Below, one piece after another: positions 12,591 to 25,700 of a stretch of DNA of 64,000 bases. The notes beneath the pieces are model-generated. The model ran no database searches and was not told where the DNA came from. It saw only the letters and a program-made list of their open reading frames with translations. How positions within the stretch are numbered: position 1 is the stretch's first letter; the number at the start of each line of letters is the position of its first letter. The stretch is from Margaritispora aquatica (taxonomy: Eukaryota > Ascomycota > Leotiomycetes > Helotiales > Discinellaceae), in assembly GCA_007644065.1 (NCBI GenBank), contig VJWN01000013.1:930001-994000 (forward strand), written 5' to 3'. A program made the position numbers and the translations under genes.

Positions 12591-14271
12591 GTTGAAAGCA
12601 AGACAGAATTAGTGGATACGGATGGTTCGAGGAGTATTGGAGTGAAGAGAGCGTGGAAAGACGTGTTGAACTGGCTGATAAATTCTGAATACAGAGGGGA
12701 AATCATTGATGATATACTGCCTCATACCACAATGCTCTGAAGTAGTTGTGATAGAGATACCTCCAACCTAAGCCGGTCTCACACCGATTCCCCCTGCGTT
12801 TGACGTTCTTGAGTCCACTAAACAGACTCTGGCTCCAAAGAGTGTATGGGTTCACTGGTCCCACTCATCGAAATATGAGATTACCTAGAGAAGATAGACA
12901 ACGAAAACATTTCTCAAGTGGAGGTGATTACTGATTGGCTCAGATGCGACGACGATACTGGGAAAGTGTATTCTGATGTTAACCCGATAAGTAGAGACAC
13001 AATTAGGAAACTCCATATCCACGTTCCAGCAATTCAGATGCCTGAGCTCATATACAAAGAATTAAAGAAGTGACAGAAATAGCTGGAAGTGATAAAGGAG
13101 GCTCATGGAGAGTCACGAACAGGATGGAACGACCATGAGTGCGAATCTAAAAGGTTGGTTCATGAATGGAAGCAGCTCACGACCTGCGAACATCGTACAC
13201 TTGCCAGGATACAAGAAACAGAAGGATTTCTCGAAGTAACGTAAAGGATTGTTGTAACCGATGAGCAAGGGCCAAACACAGTGAAGATGACCTGCCCGTT
13301 TTGTCAAGCTCACTGACCCAAGTGGAATGTGAGAAGCGGACCAATCTGAAGCGAGAGCGTATGTTGCTTATCAGTTTTCAGCAAGGTTTGAACGTGAACG
13401 GATAAAAATGGTATTCCAGCGAACATTTGCCTCAACAGCTGATTGATACTTTTCTGGGGCTCCCACAACGGTCGCCATCTGTAGCCCCATAACGGTCAAA
13501 CCCCAGGAAAACTTTAACTCATGAAGTGCCGGGTCTAGCGCACCGAGTAGATGATACAACCAGTCTCAAACAGGCTCGACCGAAAGTATGATAAGAGTGG
13601 GTTTTGAGTACGAGGCTTTGACAGCCAATTCTGGCTTTTTAGTGATGTGAAGGAACACGTTGTAGTCGGAACCGCCGTTTAATTTACCAGAACAGGAAGG
13701 CTTCCAGAAAATAGGGAAAATAGGTGAGTTTGATCCATGTGAACTATCAAAGCATGCGCGCTTAATAGAATCTTGGCGACAAGTGAATTAACCAAGTTGC
13801 CATGCCTAAGTCAATAGATATTGACAAATTACAAATAAGCTGATGAACAGTTTTGGTTCAATCTCTTGTATATGAAATACAAAGCAAGTCATGAGACCTA
13901 GCTCTTCTGGACCCTTTGTGCTCATTACCGGATCTAGACAGGCAGTTCCCGGCTTGTCATGAATTAAAGTTTGAGCTTGGCATGTTCTCGGGATCCATTC
14001 TCGTCCAAAAGGAGTAGACTTCGAGAAGCAGCATTAATCCTGGTATAAACTCTGATAGCAATAATCCCAGGGTCGGCGGTGTGTTGGTTTGGCCGAGATA
14101 GGTTGGAGATGTCAAGAGAATAACAAATCCCATGAAACCGGCGGCTCAAATATTTTGGTGACATGATGAACTATCACATTGTCAGTACTTCTCCTCTCAC
14201 TTCAACTGCAGTAGAACGAGCTGCATAAACTACTCTACATATCACTTCAAGATACTGCACCTAGAATCGCA
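12591..14271. promoter_or_regulatory. Shared divergent spacer of the PKS and NRPS genes
   Basis: 1.68 kb between the PKS start (12590, minus) and the NRPS start (14272, plus), so it holds both promoters. No complete gene is visible. Short minus-strand frames at 13964-14164 and 13371-13559 have protein-like codon choice but cannot be assembled into a gene, and may be relics. No operator could be identified with confidence. Confidence 0.6.
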
Positions 14272-17200
14272 ATGTCAGACTCCTTAATTAAAGTTGCAAC
14301 TGCGAACTCACAAGCTCAATGCCTCGAGTCTTGTAAGTTTCCACAACTCAACAAAGCATTCACTCCTCCGGACGAGAGGTTATTGTCGACGGAGAACTGC
14401 TCTCGTGGACTCCAGTCACAGTTGCAACAATTCTGTAAAGAAAGAGACATTTCGATTGACTCGGCACTACAGGCATCATGGTCCCTGGTTCTTCGAAGTT
14501 ATGTCGGGTCTGATGCTACTCTCTTTGGATATCGAGAGCCTTCTGACAAGAACTCTTTGATTCTGTGTGCTGATCAATATACCTTGTCGGATACTGTTGA
14601 GAAGCACCTGGCAAGAACGGTCGAAACTGCCGTGACTGCAACATCTGCTGCGAGTTCTTGGCGTATCAATGAAAATGATGAAAACAGCCTTGGCTACGGT
14701 CTGTTTGATTCGATAGTCATCCTGGAGAGTGAGAACAGGTCAGAGAGGATAGAAGGAGCTACAACACAGGTGAGAATGACTGCATCTGAGATCCACGCAA
14801 CCGAGTTGACATTTTGCAGTATCCAGTTGAGGTTGTTTTCTTGATCACCAAAGAATCGCTGTCGATAACTATACAGCATAATTGTTCATTATTCGATGCA
14901 TCCCAAGGTCGGCGTATCGCCAGAACCATTCGTAATGTTCTGTCAAAAATTACCAGCAATGCCTTGACGACCATAGGAGATTTCGAAATTATCGACAAAG
15001 AGGATGTTGAACAAATCTGGGATTGGAATGGTACAATTCCTTCAGATCCCGAGGTTTGTGCTCATCACTTATTCGAGAAACAAGCCCTGAAAACCCCGGA
15101 TGCCCAGGCCGTCAAATCTTGGGATGGAGAGATGACTTATCAAGAATTAGAGAAGCTCTCGAGCACTCTTGGCGGACATCTCTCTGCCAAGGGCATTCAA
15201 CCTGATATGCTCATACCTATATGTTTCGAAAAGAGCAAATGGACGATTGTGGCAATGATGGGAGTCTTGAAAGCTGGTGCCGCTTTCACCACGCTCGATC
15301 CAATTCAGCCAACGAACCGTTTAGAAGACACAATCGTCGAGACCGGATCCAAAATTGTTCTTGTAGGCGCATCACAAGCTTCTAGATTCAAGGGGCAAGA
15401 TTGGGATCTTGTATCAGACATCCCTGAGCTGTGCCAAAAGATGCCTGCACCTCCGTATAGTGAAGCCAGCGTGAGTGTCAAGCCGACAAATCTTTCTTAT
15501 GTCGCATTCACCAGCGGCTCTACTGGTAAGCCGAAAGGCGTTGCCCAACAACACTTGGCATCATGCTCAACAATTATCATGAAATCGCGAGACGGCTCCG
15601 ATTCGGGCTATGGATCTGGCAAGAGAATAATGCAGTTTGCATCCCAAGCATTCGCAGCAAGTGTTGTCGAAATCCTCAAGACTCTCGGAAACGGTGGATG
15701 TATTTGTATACCCGATGCAACAGTACGACTGAATAACATCACTGGATTCATGAAAGAAAATGGTATAACTCGGGTGTTTTTCACTCCAGCTTTGTTGAAG
15801 TTGTTCAAGCCAGAAGACTTTCCAACATTAGAAATTCTCCTAGTTGGTGGGGAGCCAGTCCTTCAAGGTCTGATTGATACGTGGGCTGGCAAAGTAAAGC
15901 TAGTGGAAGCTATTGGAATGACCGAGGGTGTTGCAATCCAAACGAACATCAAAAGTGATGGAAGGATGACGAGAGGTTGCCAGACCCTCAGTGGTGTGCC
16001 TTGGATCGTGGACCCCGATGATCACAATAAGCTTGCCCCTATTGGAGCCCTGGGAGAATTGCTGGTAGAAGGGCCATGTCTGGCCAAGGGGTATCTCCAT
16101 GATGAGGAAAAGACCGCTGCTGCTTTCATTGAAGCTCCTCTATGGGCACGTACTGGAGACTATCCAAATCGAAGATTCCGGCTTTATCGAACTGGAGACA
16201 TGGCGCGATATTTTTCGGATGGGATTGTCAGGCTGCTGGGACGCAGAGACAATAGAGTGAAATTGAATGGCCAAAGAATTGAGTTGGGTGAAGTTGAACA
16301 CCACATGCAGAAGAATCTGTTACCGACTATGGCAGTCGCCGCTGATGTTGTGACAGTTAAAAAACGTGAAAAAGAGAGATCGTTTCTCGTGGGCTTTATC
16401 TTTGCATCAACTGACATTGGAAAGCCAAATGACCCTGAGGATGGATTGATTCCAAAGGCAGAATCAAACAAAATACTATCTCTTCTTCCACAACTGAAGG
16501 AGAGTATGGTAGCAGCGTTGCCATCTTACATGGTTCCCACAGTCTTCCTACCATTCAACCGCAGGCCAACCAATGTCTCAGGCAAGATGGATAGAAAAAG
16601 ACTTCGGCAAATCACCAGCGAGCTCTCTTCGGAGAACTTGATGGCCTACAACCAAAGCCAAACTCAAAAAATACCGCCATCCACCGATATGGAGAAGGCT
16701 GTGGCTAAGCTGTGGGGGGAACTTTTCAATATCGATTTCGAGTCCATTGGGCTCGAAGACAATTTCCTGATGTACGGGGGAGACTCTTTGCAAGCCATCA
16801 ACCTTGTGCGAATGGGACGGGCCTCAGGGTTGTTGCTCACTACAGGCGATATCCTCCAAAACCCAGTACTGAAGGATATGAGTGACCGAACGCGTTGTTC
16901 GAAAGACATAGACGACCTAAGTGAGGGAAGCAGCAAATACTCTTTCAATCCGGAGGAGACTACTAGAATTCAACAAGCGATCGGGAATCACGAGATTGAA
17001 GCTTTATCACCTGCAACTGACTGGCAGTCTTGGGCAGTCTCGACAGGCCTGTTGAAGACTCGAGGATGGACTGACTACCTTGTTTTCAACTTTAAAGGAA
17101 ATCTTGACATCCCTCGCCTAGAACTAGCCTGCAAATCGCTGTTGGCACATTTTCAGATAATGAGAACCGTTTTCGTGGTGGACAAACGTCGAACAATCCA

Positions 17201-18565
17201 AGTTGTTCTGAAAGATTACCCATTTGAGCTCACATATTTCGAAGTTGGAGGAGATGATGAGGTTGAAAACATATCGAAGCAGATCTTTGAGAGAGATGCA
17301 GCGTCCAACATCATGCTAGGAGAGCCCATTGTCAAGTTCGAATTCATTGCTGGCTCAGACACCCAAAGACTTCTCCTGCGGATATCACACGCGCAGTACG
17401 ATGTGATCAGCTTAGCATCGCTATTCCAAACGCTGAAAGACTCATATCTTGGGGTTGACTTATTGCCTTCCCCAGCATTCATCGACTTTGTGAACTTCAC
17501 TAGCCGAAGCGAGGTTGATTCTCAGTTATTCTGGAGAGATCTCCTGAATGGATCGAAAATGACTAGTGTACTCGAATATCCCAAACCGACATATAGCAAC
17601 ATTGTAGACACCACGTTAAAACAAACAATTGCTCTTCCCTCTATGCAGAGCCAGGGAATAACAACAGCATCTCTTGTGCTTGCTTCGTGGGCACTTGTAT
17701 TGGGAGAGATAGCAGGAAGCCAAGATGTAGTCTTTGGAAGACTTACATCGGGTCGTCACGCTCCAATGCCCAACATCGAGGATGTCCTTGGTCCTTGCAT
17801 GAACATCACACCGCTACGCACCCAGATCAAGCCATCATCGACAATCTTGAGCTTTCTTCAAGAGGTCCAAACACAACACCTAGCGTCATTGAGCTACGAG
17901 AATGTTGGGTTCAGACATATCATTGAGAAGTGCACTGACTGGGCGCGGTGGACGAGATTCAGCACAATTGTCAACCATGTTCATATCGATAAGGGCATAG
18001 AGGATTTCTTCACGTTCTCCGAGGATCTGAAATATGAATTTGATGTTGTGGAACCGATGCACGACAAGTCCGATTTATGGCTCCAAACAAAGCCTATAGG
18101 TGACCAAATGGAAGTCGAGTTGAGATTCTGTAAGGAAGCAATTTCAAGCGAACTTGCAGAGAACGCCTTGAAGTTGTTTTGCAAGGTAATTGAGAAGGCA
18201 CCTTCAATGGCCCAAGAATCGCTCCCAACACTGACGGCGGGTAATGTTGTCAAAGGTATGTGAATCTCCTATGATGTCTTTGTCCTTCCACTCTAACACT
18301 CTGCACAGCATCTCCAACTACTATCCAGTCGATTGTTGAATCTGCTTGGTCTCAACTACTTCTCGGTGACAATGACGGCTCTGTAGCAGACATTGGAGTA
18401 GATACACCATTTTATTGTGTATGGGGAGATCTAATTGGGGCTTCAGCATTGTGTAAGAGTTTCTGTGGAGAAGGGTTCGAGGTTTCAGTCGAGGAGATCA
18501 TTGATCATGCAACGATACGAGAGCAGATCAGGTTGCTACGATCCAAAGCAAGTGGAAGAGCTTGA
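14272..18565 (+). CDS. Nonribosomal peptide synthetase (C-like start, A-T-C, degenerate T)
   Basis: Three exons: 14272-14769, 14820-18255 and 18309-18565 (introns GTGAGA...GCAG and GTATGT...ACAG), giving 1,396 aa. Residues 1 to about 230 resemble the C-terminal half of a condensation domain without an HHxxxDG motif. The A domain shows FTSGSTGKPKGV (about 396), EAIGMTEG, RLYRTGDMARY, GRRDNRVKLNGQRIELGEVE and NVSGKMDRK. T domain: YGGDSLQA (about 818). C domain: SHAQYDV (about 1022), where the second His of HHxxxDG is kept and the last Gly is Val. The final exon encodes a carrier-like domain reading VWGDLIGA (about 1349), with Leu where the phosphopantetheine Ser should be. One A domain implies one amino-acid building block. 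The C domain probably condenses it with an acyl donor, possibly from the divergent PKS (inference). Confidence 0.92.
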
Positions 18566-19718
18566 TCATGTAGTCAGTAGATACTCGGAATAATGTCAAA
18601 GTTGAGGTCTCAGGTCCGAGGTGTTGGTTGCTTGGCATTTATGCCTTGGGCCCTAGGCAACAACTTTGGTGCTCCCTCGATCGGGTAATAATATCATTCA
18701 AGTCACCTTCTTACAGTATTCATCAGAAGACTTTTAAGACCCAATCCTGATGTATTAACGAAAATAAGTGAACACCGCTTACAGAATATCTCCGAATCTC
18801 TGCATGTGCCATCCATCACTCAAGGATTCTTACATCTATGGTCATTTAAACATATAAACTACATCTCGGTCTAGGTACGCTGTCTCTTCAAGTTGAACAC
18901 ATCTAAAGGTACTTTAGATTCGTGCTCAACTTTATATAATCAGTCATTCAGTCGATTATCTTACTCTCTGACTTATAACGGTTGTACTTCCACGTACCAA
19001 TCGAACAACACATATATACTCTTGTTCTTTACTCATACTAACCGGAACCCCAATAGGTAAGTAAGATTAAGGTACCTTACTGTAGAACAAGAAGAGATCA
19101 CGGGATCTTGGGTTCGTTATATCGGGATTGGGTAACGATTAAAATAGGCGACTATGTCGCATAATTCGTTGTGACTTTCCCGCTTTCTACCTGTAATCCA
19201 GCCACCGGACCCACACCAGCTAGCATCTAATTAGGAATAGCCCAGCCCCGAGTCAGGTGACAGTTCTCTATAAGTATAAAGCAATTAACCATTACCTACC
19301 TAGGTACCTACCTTAAGGTATGGATTCTCTTCAAGCGTTACCACGTGATATGGGCCAACTTCTGAATATTCTTTTTACGCTTCCGCTTCTATTCTCATTT
19401 AATATAGTTGATTATAAGCCTGATCCTAAGCTGTTGTGGCCGCCATTGATCGATAATGTTTACCTATTTATTTCTAAAGTCACGTGCTGTTATGCGACCA
19501 TGCCCCCCCCCAATTCCCAACCCACCAATGCTGGGCCCAGTTTGGGCTACCTTAAACATCCTGAATATCAACGCTGAGGCCATGTTTCTAGGAAACGGAT
19601 CTCGCCATTTCACTGGGAATTGTCTAGTAACGTCACTGATATAGATGTATTCATCACCACTATCTGCTCTACTGCTGTCAATCAGCTAGTACTTCCTATC
19701 TGATACCTGCATCATGCC
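18566..19718. other. Intergenic between convergent NRPS and TcA genes
   Basis: 1.15 kb gene-free spacer. It contains AT-rich stretches and several copies of the CCTACCTAGGTACC-type low-complexity sequence (around 19,300). No gene or RNA is supported. The boundary between the biosynthetic pair and the Tc locus lies here. Confidence 0.55.
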
Positions 19719-22700
19719 CTATATCCTCTTCGTCTTTGGTACCTCAACCACTGTGTACCGGAAATATATAATCAAGTCTGTGATATCGCATGCTTGATTG
19801 GTATTCTTCTCGACGGTGAGCATCCATCCCGGATTGTTCAACGACACATTACCGCCAGACAAGTTATCTCTAGTTAACAGATTGTAGCTGCCAAGCGTCG
19901 ATGGACTCCACTTCTGTTGTACCTTTCCATCCTTATCCGTCGTAGTCTTGAGCGCCTCGATGCCCAACGACGTTGCAATAGCTGCGTCAGAGGTGTTGAC
20001 CGCCACCGTCAAACTCTCGATGCGAACGTTTTCCCGCTTCGCCCAGAATGGCAATCTGCTTCCCAGCCGGCTGAGATCAAGCGAAGCGGTGCGCTTGATA
20101 TCTGTCTGCGACAGAATAGACCGAAAGGCGTGCCAGTCGCTGGAGAGGTCGTGGCGAGCCTCCACGAAGCCCCAGAAGCCGTCACGAGCTCCCAGACCCT
20201 CGGCCCTCTGGCGCAGCGCAGTGACGGCATTCGTGGCGGCGCGCTTGAGCATCGGCCCGCCGTCGACGGCTGTGTAGCGCATGTGCAAGACAACATCCGA
20301 GATGGTGCTGTAGTCGAATGGTCTGAAGTCGGAAGGCGGAAGCTCGAGCTTCCAGGAGCTCACGGCGCCAGCCCCTTCGAACGGACCGTAAGGTCCTCTA
20401 GACGAAGCGGCTACATTAAACGAAAGCTCGAACGAACCCGTGTCCTGGATGCCTGATGAAGTAGCCACAGCGACTATCGGCACGAGGTCCGTACGAAACG
20501 AGCCATTGGAGACGCTACCAGCCAGGTAGTCGTCTTTGGTTGACGCAGCAGCTGAGACGCGGTAGCTGTGCTGAGTTAGGGAAACAGTTACTGCGACTGT
20601 AGCATGAGGGCCAACAATGCAAGGGATGGATACAGCAACCGCTTGGACACGACGCATATAGTGTCCTGGGAAATCCAGGTCAAATAGCATCTCTGGCAGG
20701 GAGAAGGAGACAACACCCGTCTCGCGGAAAGTCAATAGCGCCTGCGGATCGAGCTGCCGAAGCGAGATATTCTTGGAGAGCTCAACATCGTGGGCTGGGG
20801 CTCCGAGGAAGGCTGATTCCATTCGGCGCAGGTCGAGAGTCAGCTGCTGAGCGGCAAGCATGCCGTCCCGGCTCGAGTCCCAGTAACCACCAGGCCTAAG
20901 GAACGCTACGGGGCTGCGAGCGCCACGCTCAAAACGGAACGCTCGCTCTGCCCGGCGGCACATGTCTGCAGCAAGAGAGTACATATCATAGTGGATTGTG
21001 CGAAGCTGACCTTCCAACCAGGTGTACAGATGCTCATTCGTGTACTTGGAGCGAAGCCAAGTTTCCATTTCAGTAGCGTGGTTTATTTCAATCTGTTGCA
21101 TGTCCATCTCGCGAGCATGTAGGGCAAGCCTTGCGCGCTGTATCTCAACCTGCTTGTCGATGCTCTTGATCTCGCGGCCCTTGGAATTGGCCTGCATACG
21201 ACGCTCTTGCAGCTGGCGCGTCAGGGCCCCAGCGCGACCCAGCGCCGTTCCAACGTCAGCAGAGATAGCACTGCTGATTTTGAGGCTACCCATGATACCT
21301 TTGGTAATACGAGCAGCATTGGTAGCATCGGCTTTGACTGTAACACCGCAGCCCATGGGCTGGACATTGCTTGTGACTTCTGGGATAGCCCTGAGTACAC
21401 CAACGACCGTTTCCATTCCCATAGCGACAGCTTTAAGTCCAGTAGCAACACCTGCAGCAATAATCTCACCTTGCTCAAATGGACTCATTCGAAGATCATC
21501 TGAGGTTGGCATATGGATAATCTGGTCAATATCCTGCCACGCCTTGGCTTCTGTCTCAGGAAGTCGGTCAAGAGGATCACCGGTGAGCCGTAGGAGATAT
21601 TTCAAATGGGCAACGGCTGCATCTCGGTTCATGTTCAAAGACTCGATGGTCTTGACGATTTCCGCTTTCTGGAGAAGCTTGATTTCGGCAGTCAGGTTTT
21701 TTAAAGTGATGTCTTGGGTGGCTTTGAGCAAGGAGAAGGCCTCGAAGTCACGCTTCTCCCGGGCAGCCATGAACTGTTCTGCCATGGATCGCACCTCAGC
21801 GCATAGCTCGAGTGCCTTGGGCAGGAGCACCGAGAAGCGTTGATACGGCATGGCACAATCAATATCATTCATGAGGGAAGCAATGCCGCCGGCAGAAGAT
21901 CCGCCACCAGCAGCCGAATTTCCCAGGAGCATGGCAGGATCAATCGCCGGCTCTGCCATGGCGTACACAATAGGGCGGCCATTGATGTCAAGGTTGTTGC
22001 GGGATTTATAGAGCCTGTCGGCGACAAGGGTCCTCATGCTGGCGAACTTTGGGTTAGGCGGCAGTCCGAAGTAGGTGGTTTCCAAGAAGCACAGCACCGC
22101 GTCCTGTTGAGTAACATCGTTCATTTGGGTTCCACGACGCTCAACCGCGCACAGGAAGGGGAATTTCAGCTCCAGGTTCATCGTGGCCCCAATGTCACTG
22201 ATCGTGTTGTAGTTACGCACGGAGGCTTTGGCAAGACGAGGTACAGCTGGCGGGTCGGGCCCAAGCACATGGGCAGCCTCGACATAGCGTTGGATGGCCA
22301 GGGGCAAGGTCTCCATGCTTCCTTGGCGGAAATAGACGTCGCCGGCAGCGATGAGGATCTCAACATACTTCATGACGATCCATTTCATGTACGCCTGGGG
22401 ACGGCCTCGGGCTGTTGCATGTACCGTCGACGGGTTGTTGCGCCGCTCAGCTACAGCCGTTGCCAAGTCGTTGTCCGTGGGCCACCCAGTAAATTTATCA
22501 GACATCTGACTCTTGTTTGCGGCCATGTCACGGAATGGTCGGAACGCCCAGCACGCGGCGGCTTTCTCCGCTGCCGTTTTTGCCTCTGGCGGTGGTTTTA
22601 CTGTTGGATCAAAGACGAGTCGTGCGGCGCGGAGGGCTAATTCAAACTGCTGGGTCGCGTGGAAGCGATCGACAGCAAGGAGAACCGCATGCATGCCAAG

Positions 22701-25700
22701 TTCCCAATTATAAAGTGCGTATGAAGTGGCGAGCTCATGGTAGTTGGATGCCGCGCTAGCAACAACGTCCTTCCCCCAGTCGGCATTGCTTACAACAGAA
22801 GCGTCAAGCTCCTTGAACAGTGCATCCAGGCTCGTAGACTCATCCTTTTGGCATACGGCTTCCATGAGCCTCCGAGCAGACGAGTGCTCAATAATCTCGC
22901 TCCTGGCCCCTTTCCACAAGTTACTAGAGGTTAGCGCCGAGTCTGTTCTGGGCGGATACATGAAGGTGCTCCGGCCGTCTGCCGAGTTATTATCGCTGGC
23001 TTTCTCGTCCACTACAAGGCCAGTGGCATGGGACAATCCTTGATTAGAAGACGAGAACGACATGGTCCAGGTGAGAGTGCGGTCGTAGTCGCGCTTAGGA
23101 ATCGCCAACAGTGGACTGGCATCATTTTTCAGCGCGTATGAGTATGTGTCGGCCTCGGGAACGGCAATATTGTCTTCCTTTGGCGTAAGAGGATCCTTGA
23201 GAGCCTTCCATTGGAACTTGTGGAAGCTCGTAGGCATAGTTACGCCAACTGTATCATGCTTAGATGTGTCATCTTGAACGGAGAGAATTCGCTCCTCGTT
23301 TATGACAAATTTGCCTACGACTTGGAAGCCATCAGAAGCCTTACTGATAGGTCTGTGGTATGCAACACGAATGACGACATCGGAATTGACGGTCTCTGTC
23401 GCGAATATAAAATTACCGATCGACGGCAGTCCCTTCCATCCAAGCTTCTGGTCGGCTGCTTCTGCGGCCAGCTTTGTAGCCAGCGCCTTGGACACCTCCA
23501 CGTTCACAGCGAGACCTGTTCTCGGGCCATCCCAGTGGACAGTAAGCTGGCCCTGCGAAACTCGCTTGGGTGTCCATGAGCCATCAACCAGCTCAGTCCA
23601 AGCCATGCGAATCTCCCAGTTACACGGGCCTGCACCGGATGGTGGCTTTGTCTTGGCCATGTCTTCAAAACTCTTCGGTTCTTCCCCCTTTCCTCCGTTA
23701 GAGGCAGAAAGAGGTCGGCTCATGATCTGTGGAAGATACAGAAATAAGCGGTTGTTACGCATCACTGGCACCATGTAGCTACCGCTGTCATTTGCCAATG
23801 ATATGCCATCCCAGTTGGCTTCGTATGTCATAGCATCGACATCGATCTTAGCCCAAGGAGCCCACCAGGCACGCGCCTTCTCCGTTCCAGTAATGCGGAC
23901 AAAACGGTGATAGAATCCATACGGGGCACTCCGTGTGCGGCCAAAGAAATGGTAAATTTCTACCGCAGCGTTGCGAGGAGCGTCCTCGCGGAGATAGGCC
24001 ACGATATCAAGATCAGAAATGCCCTGCAGTGATTGTACGTAGTCACGCATAGCCTTAGTGAATGACTTCCAGCTGAGATCCTTGGATAAGAGCGCCTGCT
24101 CAAGAGTATCGAATTGAGGTGTCTTATCGTCGCGCAAACTGGGCTCGATCCAGTTCTCAGGGTACAGGAACGCCTTTCGCGTGGCCTGCCACAAGTTGTG
24201 CCGGCTCATCCACGACCACTTGTTCCGGTCAATGCAAGCCGTAGTAGCCCTTGGCTCGACACCGAGAAGACAACGTTGGACGAAGAGCTGTACCGTGGAA
24301 ATGGCCGCCTTAATGCGGGTGATTTCCAGCTGGGCCCCCATCTGCACATCCAAAAGGAAATGGCCAAACAGGCCGTCGGCGTCCACAATACCCAGCTTGC
24401 GAACGTACTTTTGTTGCAATAGATAAGCAACGAGGGCCGTACGTTGAGCTTCCCGCATATCATTGACACATTGTATAACTGGCTGTCCTTCTCCTAGGCA
24501 CGCTTGAAGGTTGGCTGCGGCTTCAGCGTCCTTGTCTTTGGAAGTATTGCTCTGGCCCGGCACCGGAGGGATAGCGATCTGGAAGAGGAGTTCTAAAGGT
24601 TGGGGCATATTCGATCCCTGTCGCCGTTGGCTAGGGGTCAAGGCAATGCGCTGGGATAAGTCGAGCACAGCTTTCAGCGAGACTAGATTATCGATATCTT
24701 GGAAGCAGGTAATGATGTTCGTGAGCGGGACATTAGGATACTTGAGCTCGATTGCTGTTTTGATCTGCTGCTCCTCATAACCAGTGGCTTTGGCAATGCG
24801 GGAGCTCAGGGCAGCGATTGTCTGCTCGCCTGTAGGATTGCCGAGCCAAGCGAGCAGATCAATAACGGCTCCACGTCCGCCAGCGGCATTTGATGATTCG
24901 CGAAGAGTCCGATAGGTTTCCAAGGCGCAGAGGCTGGAGATGGAAGGTCGGTGCAGGTCAAGCTGTATGAGGGGAGACGGTGAAGTGACCACATATTTGA
25001 ACTCCTCAAGGCCGAGATCGAGCTTTTTGACGAGCCGAGCGACCCTTACAGCCTTCGCAAGAACATCTGCCACGGCGCTCACGGTATTGCCAGGTATGAT
25101 GCTCTTTGATGTGAAAGGAGTTGGAGCGGACTGGTCGGTCTTCCACAATACGCCAGTACCATTCAGTGGTACGGAAGAGGCAAGTAAGTACGCCTGACCA
25201 GTAGTCATCATGATTGAGGCCGACTCCCAGGCGGTATCTTTTGCTGCCTTGACGACGGGTATAGTAATACCATTGATGGATAATGTTGGAGAAACTGATC
25301 CCGTTTTACCCTTTGAGTCACTGGCATGGGTTGTATCTGATTTCAACAAGAAGCGGTACGAGTCAGTAGCCGCAGGGCAAAAGAATGCTTTGCCAACAAT
25401 CTCTTTGTACAACCCAGTTTGTTGCGCTTCTGGTTCGTCGTCGTCGTCGTCGTCGTCCTCCTCCTCATCATCTTCCAAATTTGAGTAGTTCTCGTTATCG
25501 CTCAATTCAAGACTTACCGCCCTCCTGCGTCTTTCATCTGCAGGGGTAATGAATGGGAAAAGCTTTCCAAGAGCATTCAGCGCACTTTCCTTTTCTGCGT
25601 CAGGCCCAGACGTCATTAAAAAGGGTGAAGTAGCAAGCATTGACAGTACTGGAGCCTCAATTCCTCCACCCACAGCCGTCTCAATAGCGCGCACAATAAC

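Noticed and set aside
21022..21843. 273-codon plus-strand frame
   Set aside because: Opposite-strand shadow of the TcA-like gene, whose reading frame carries strong family motifs. Ser/Arg-rich composition is typical of an antisense shadow.
21840..22640. 266-codon plus-strand frame
   Set aside because: Also antisense to the TcA-like gene, with no motif of its own.
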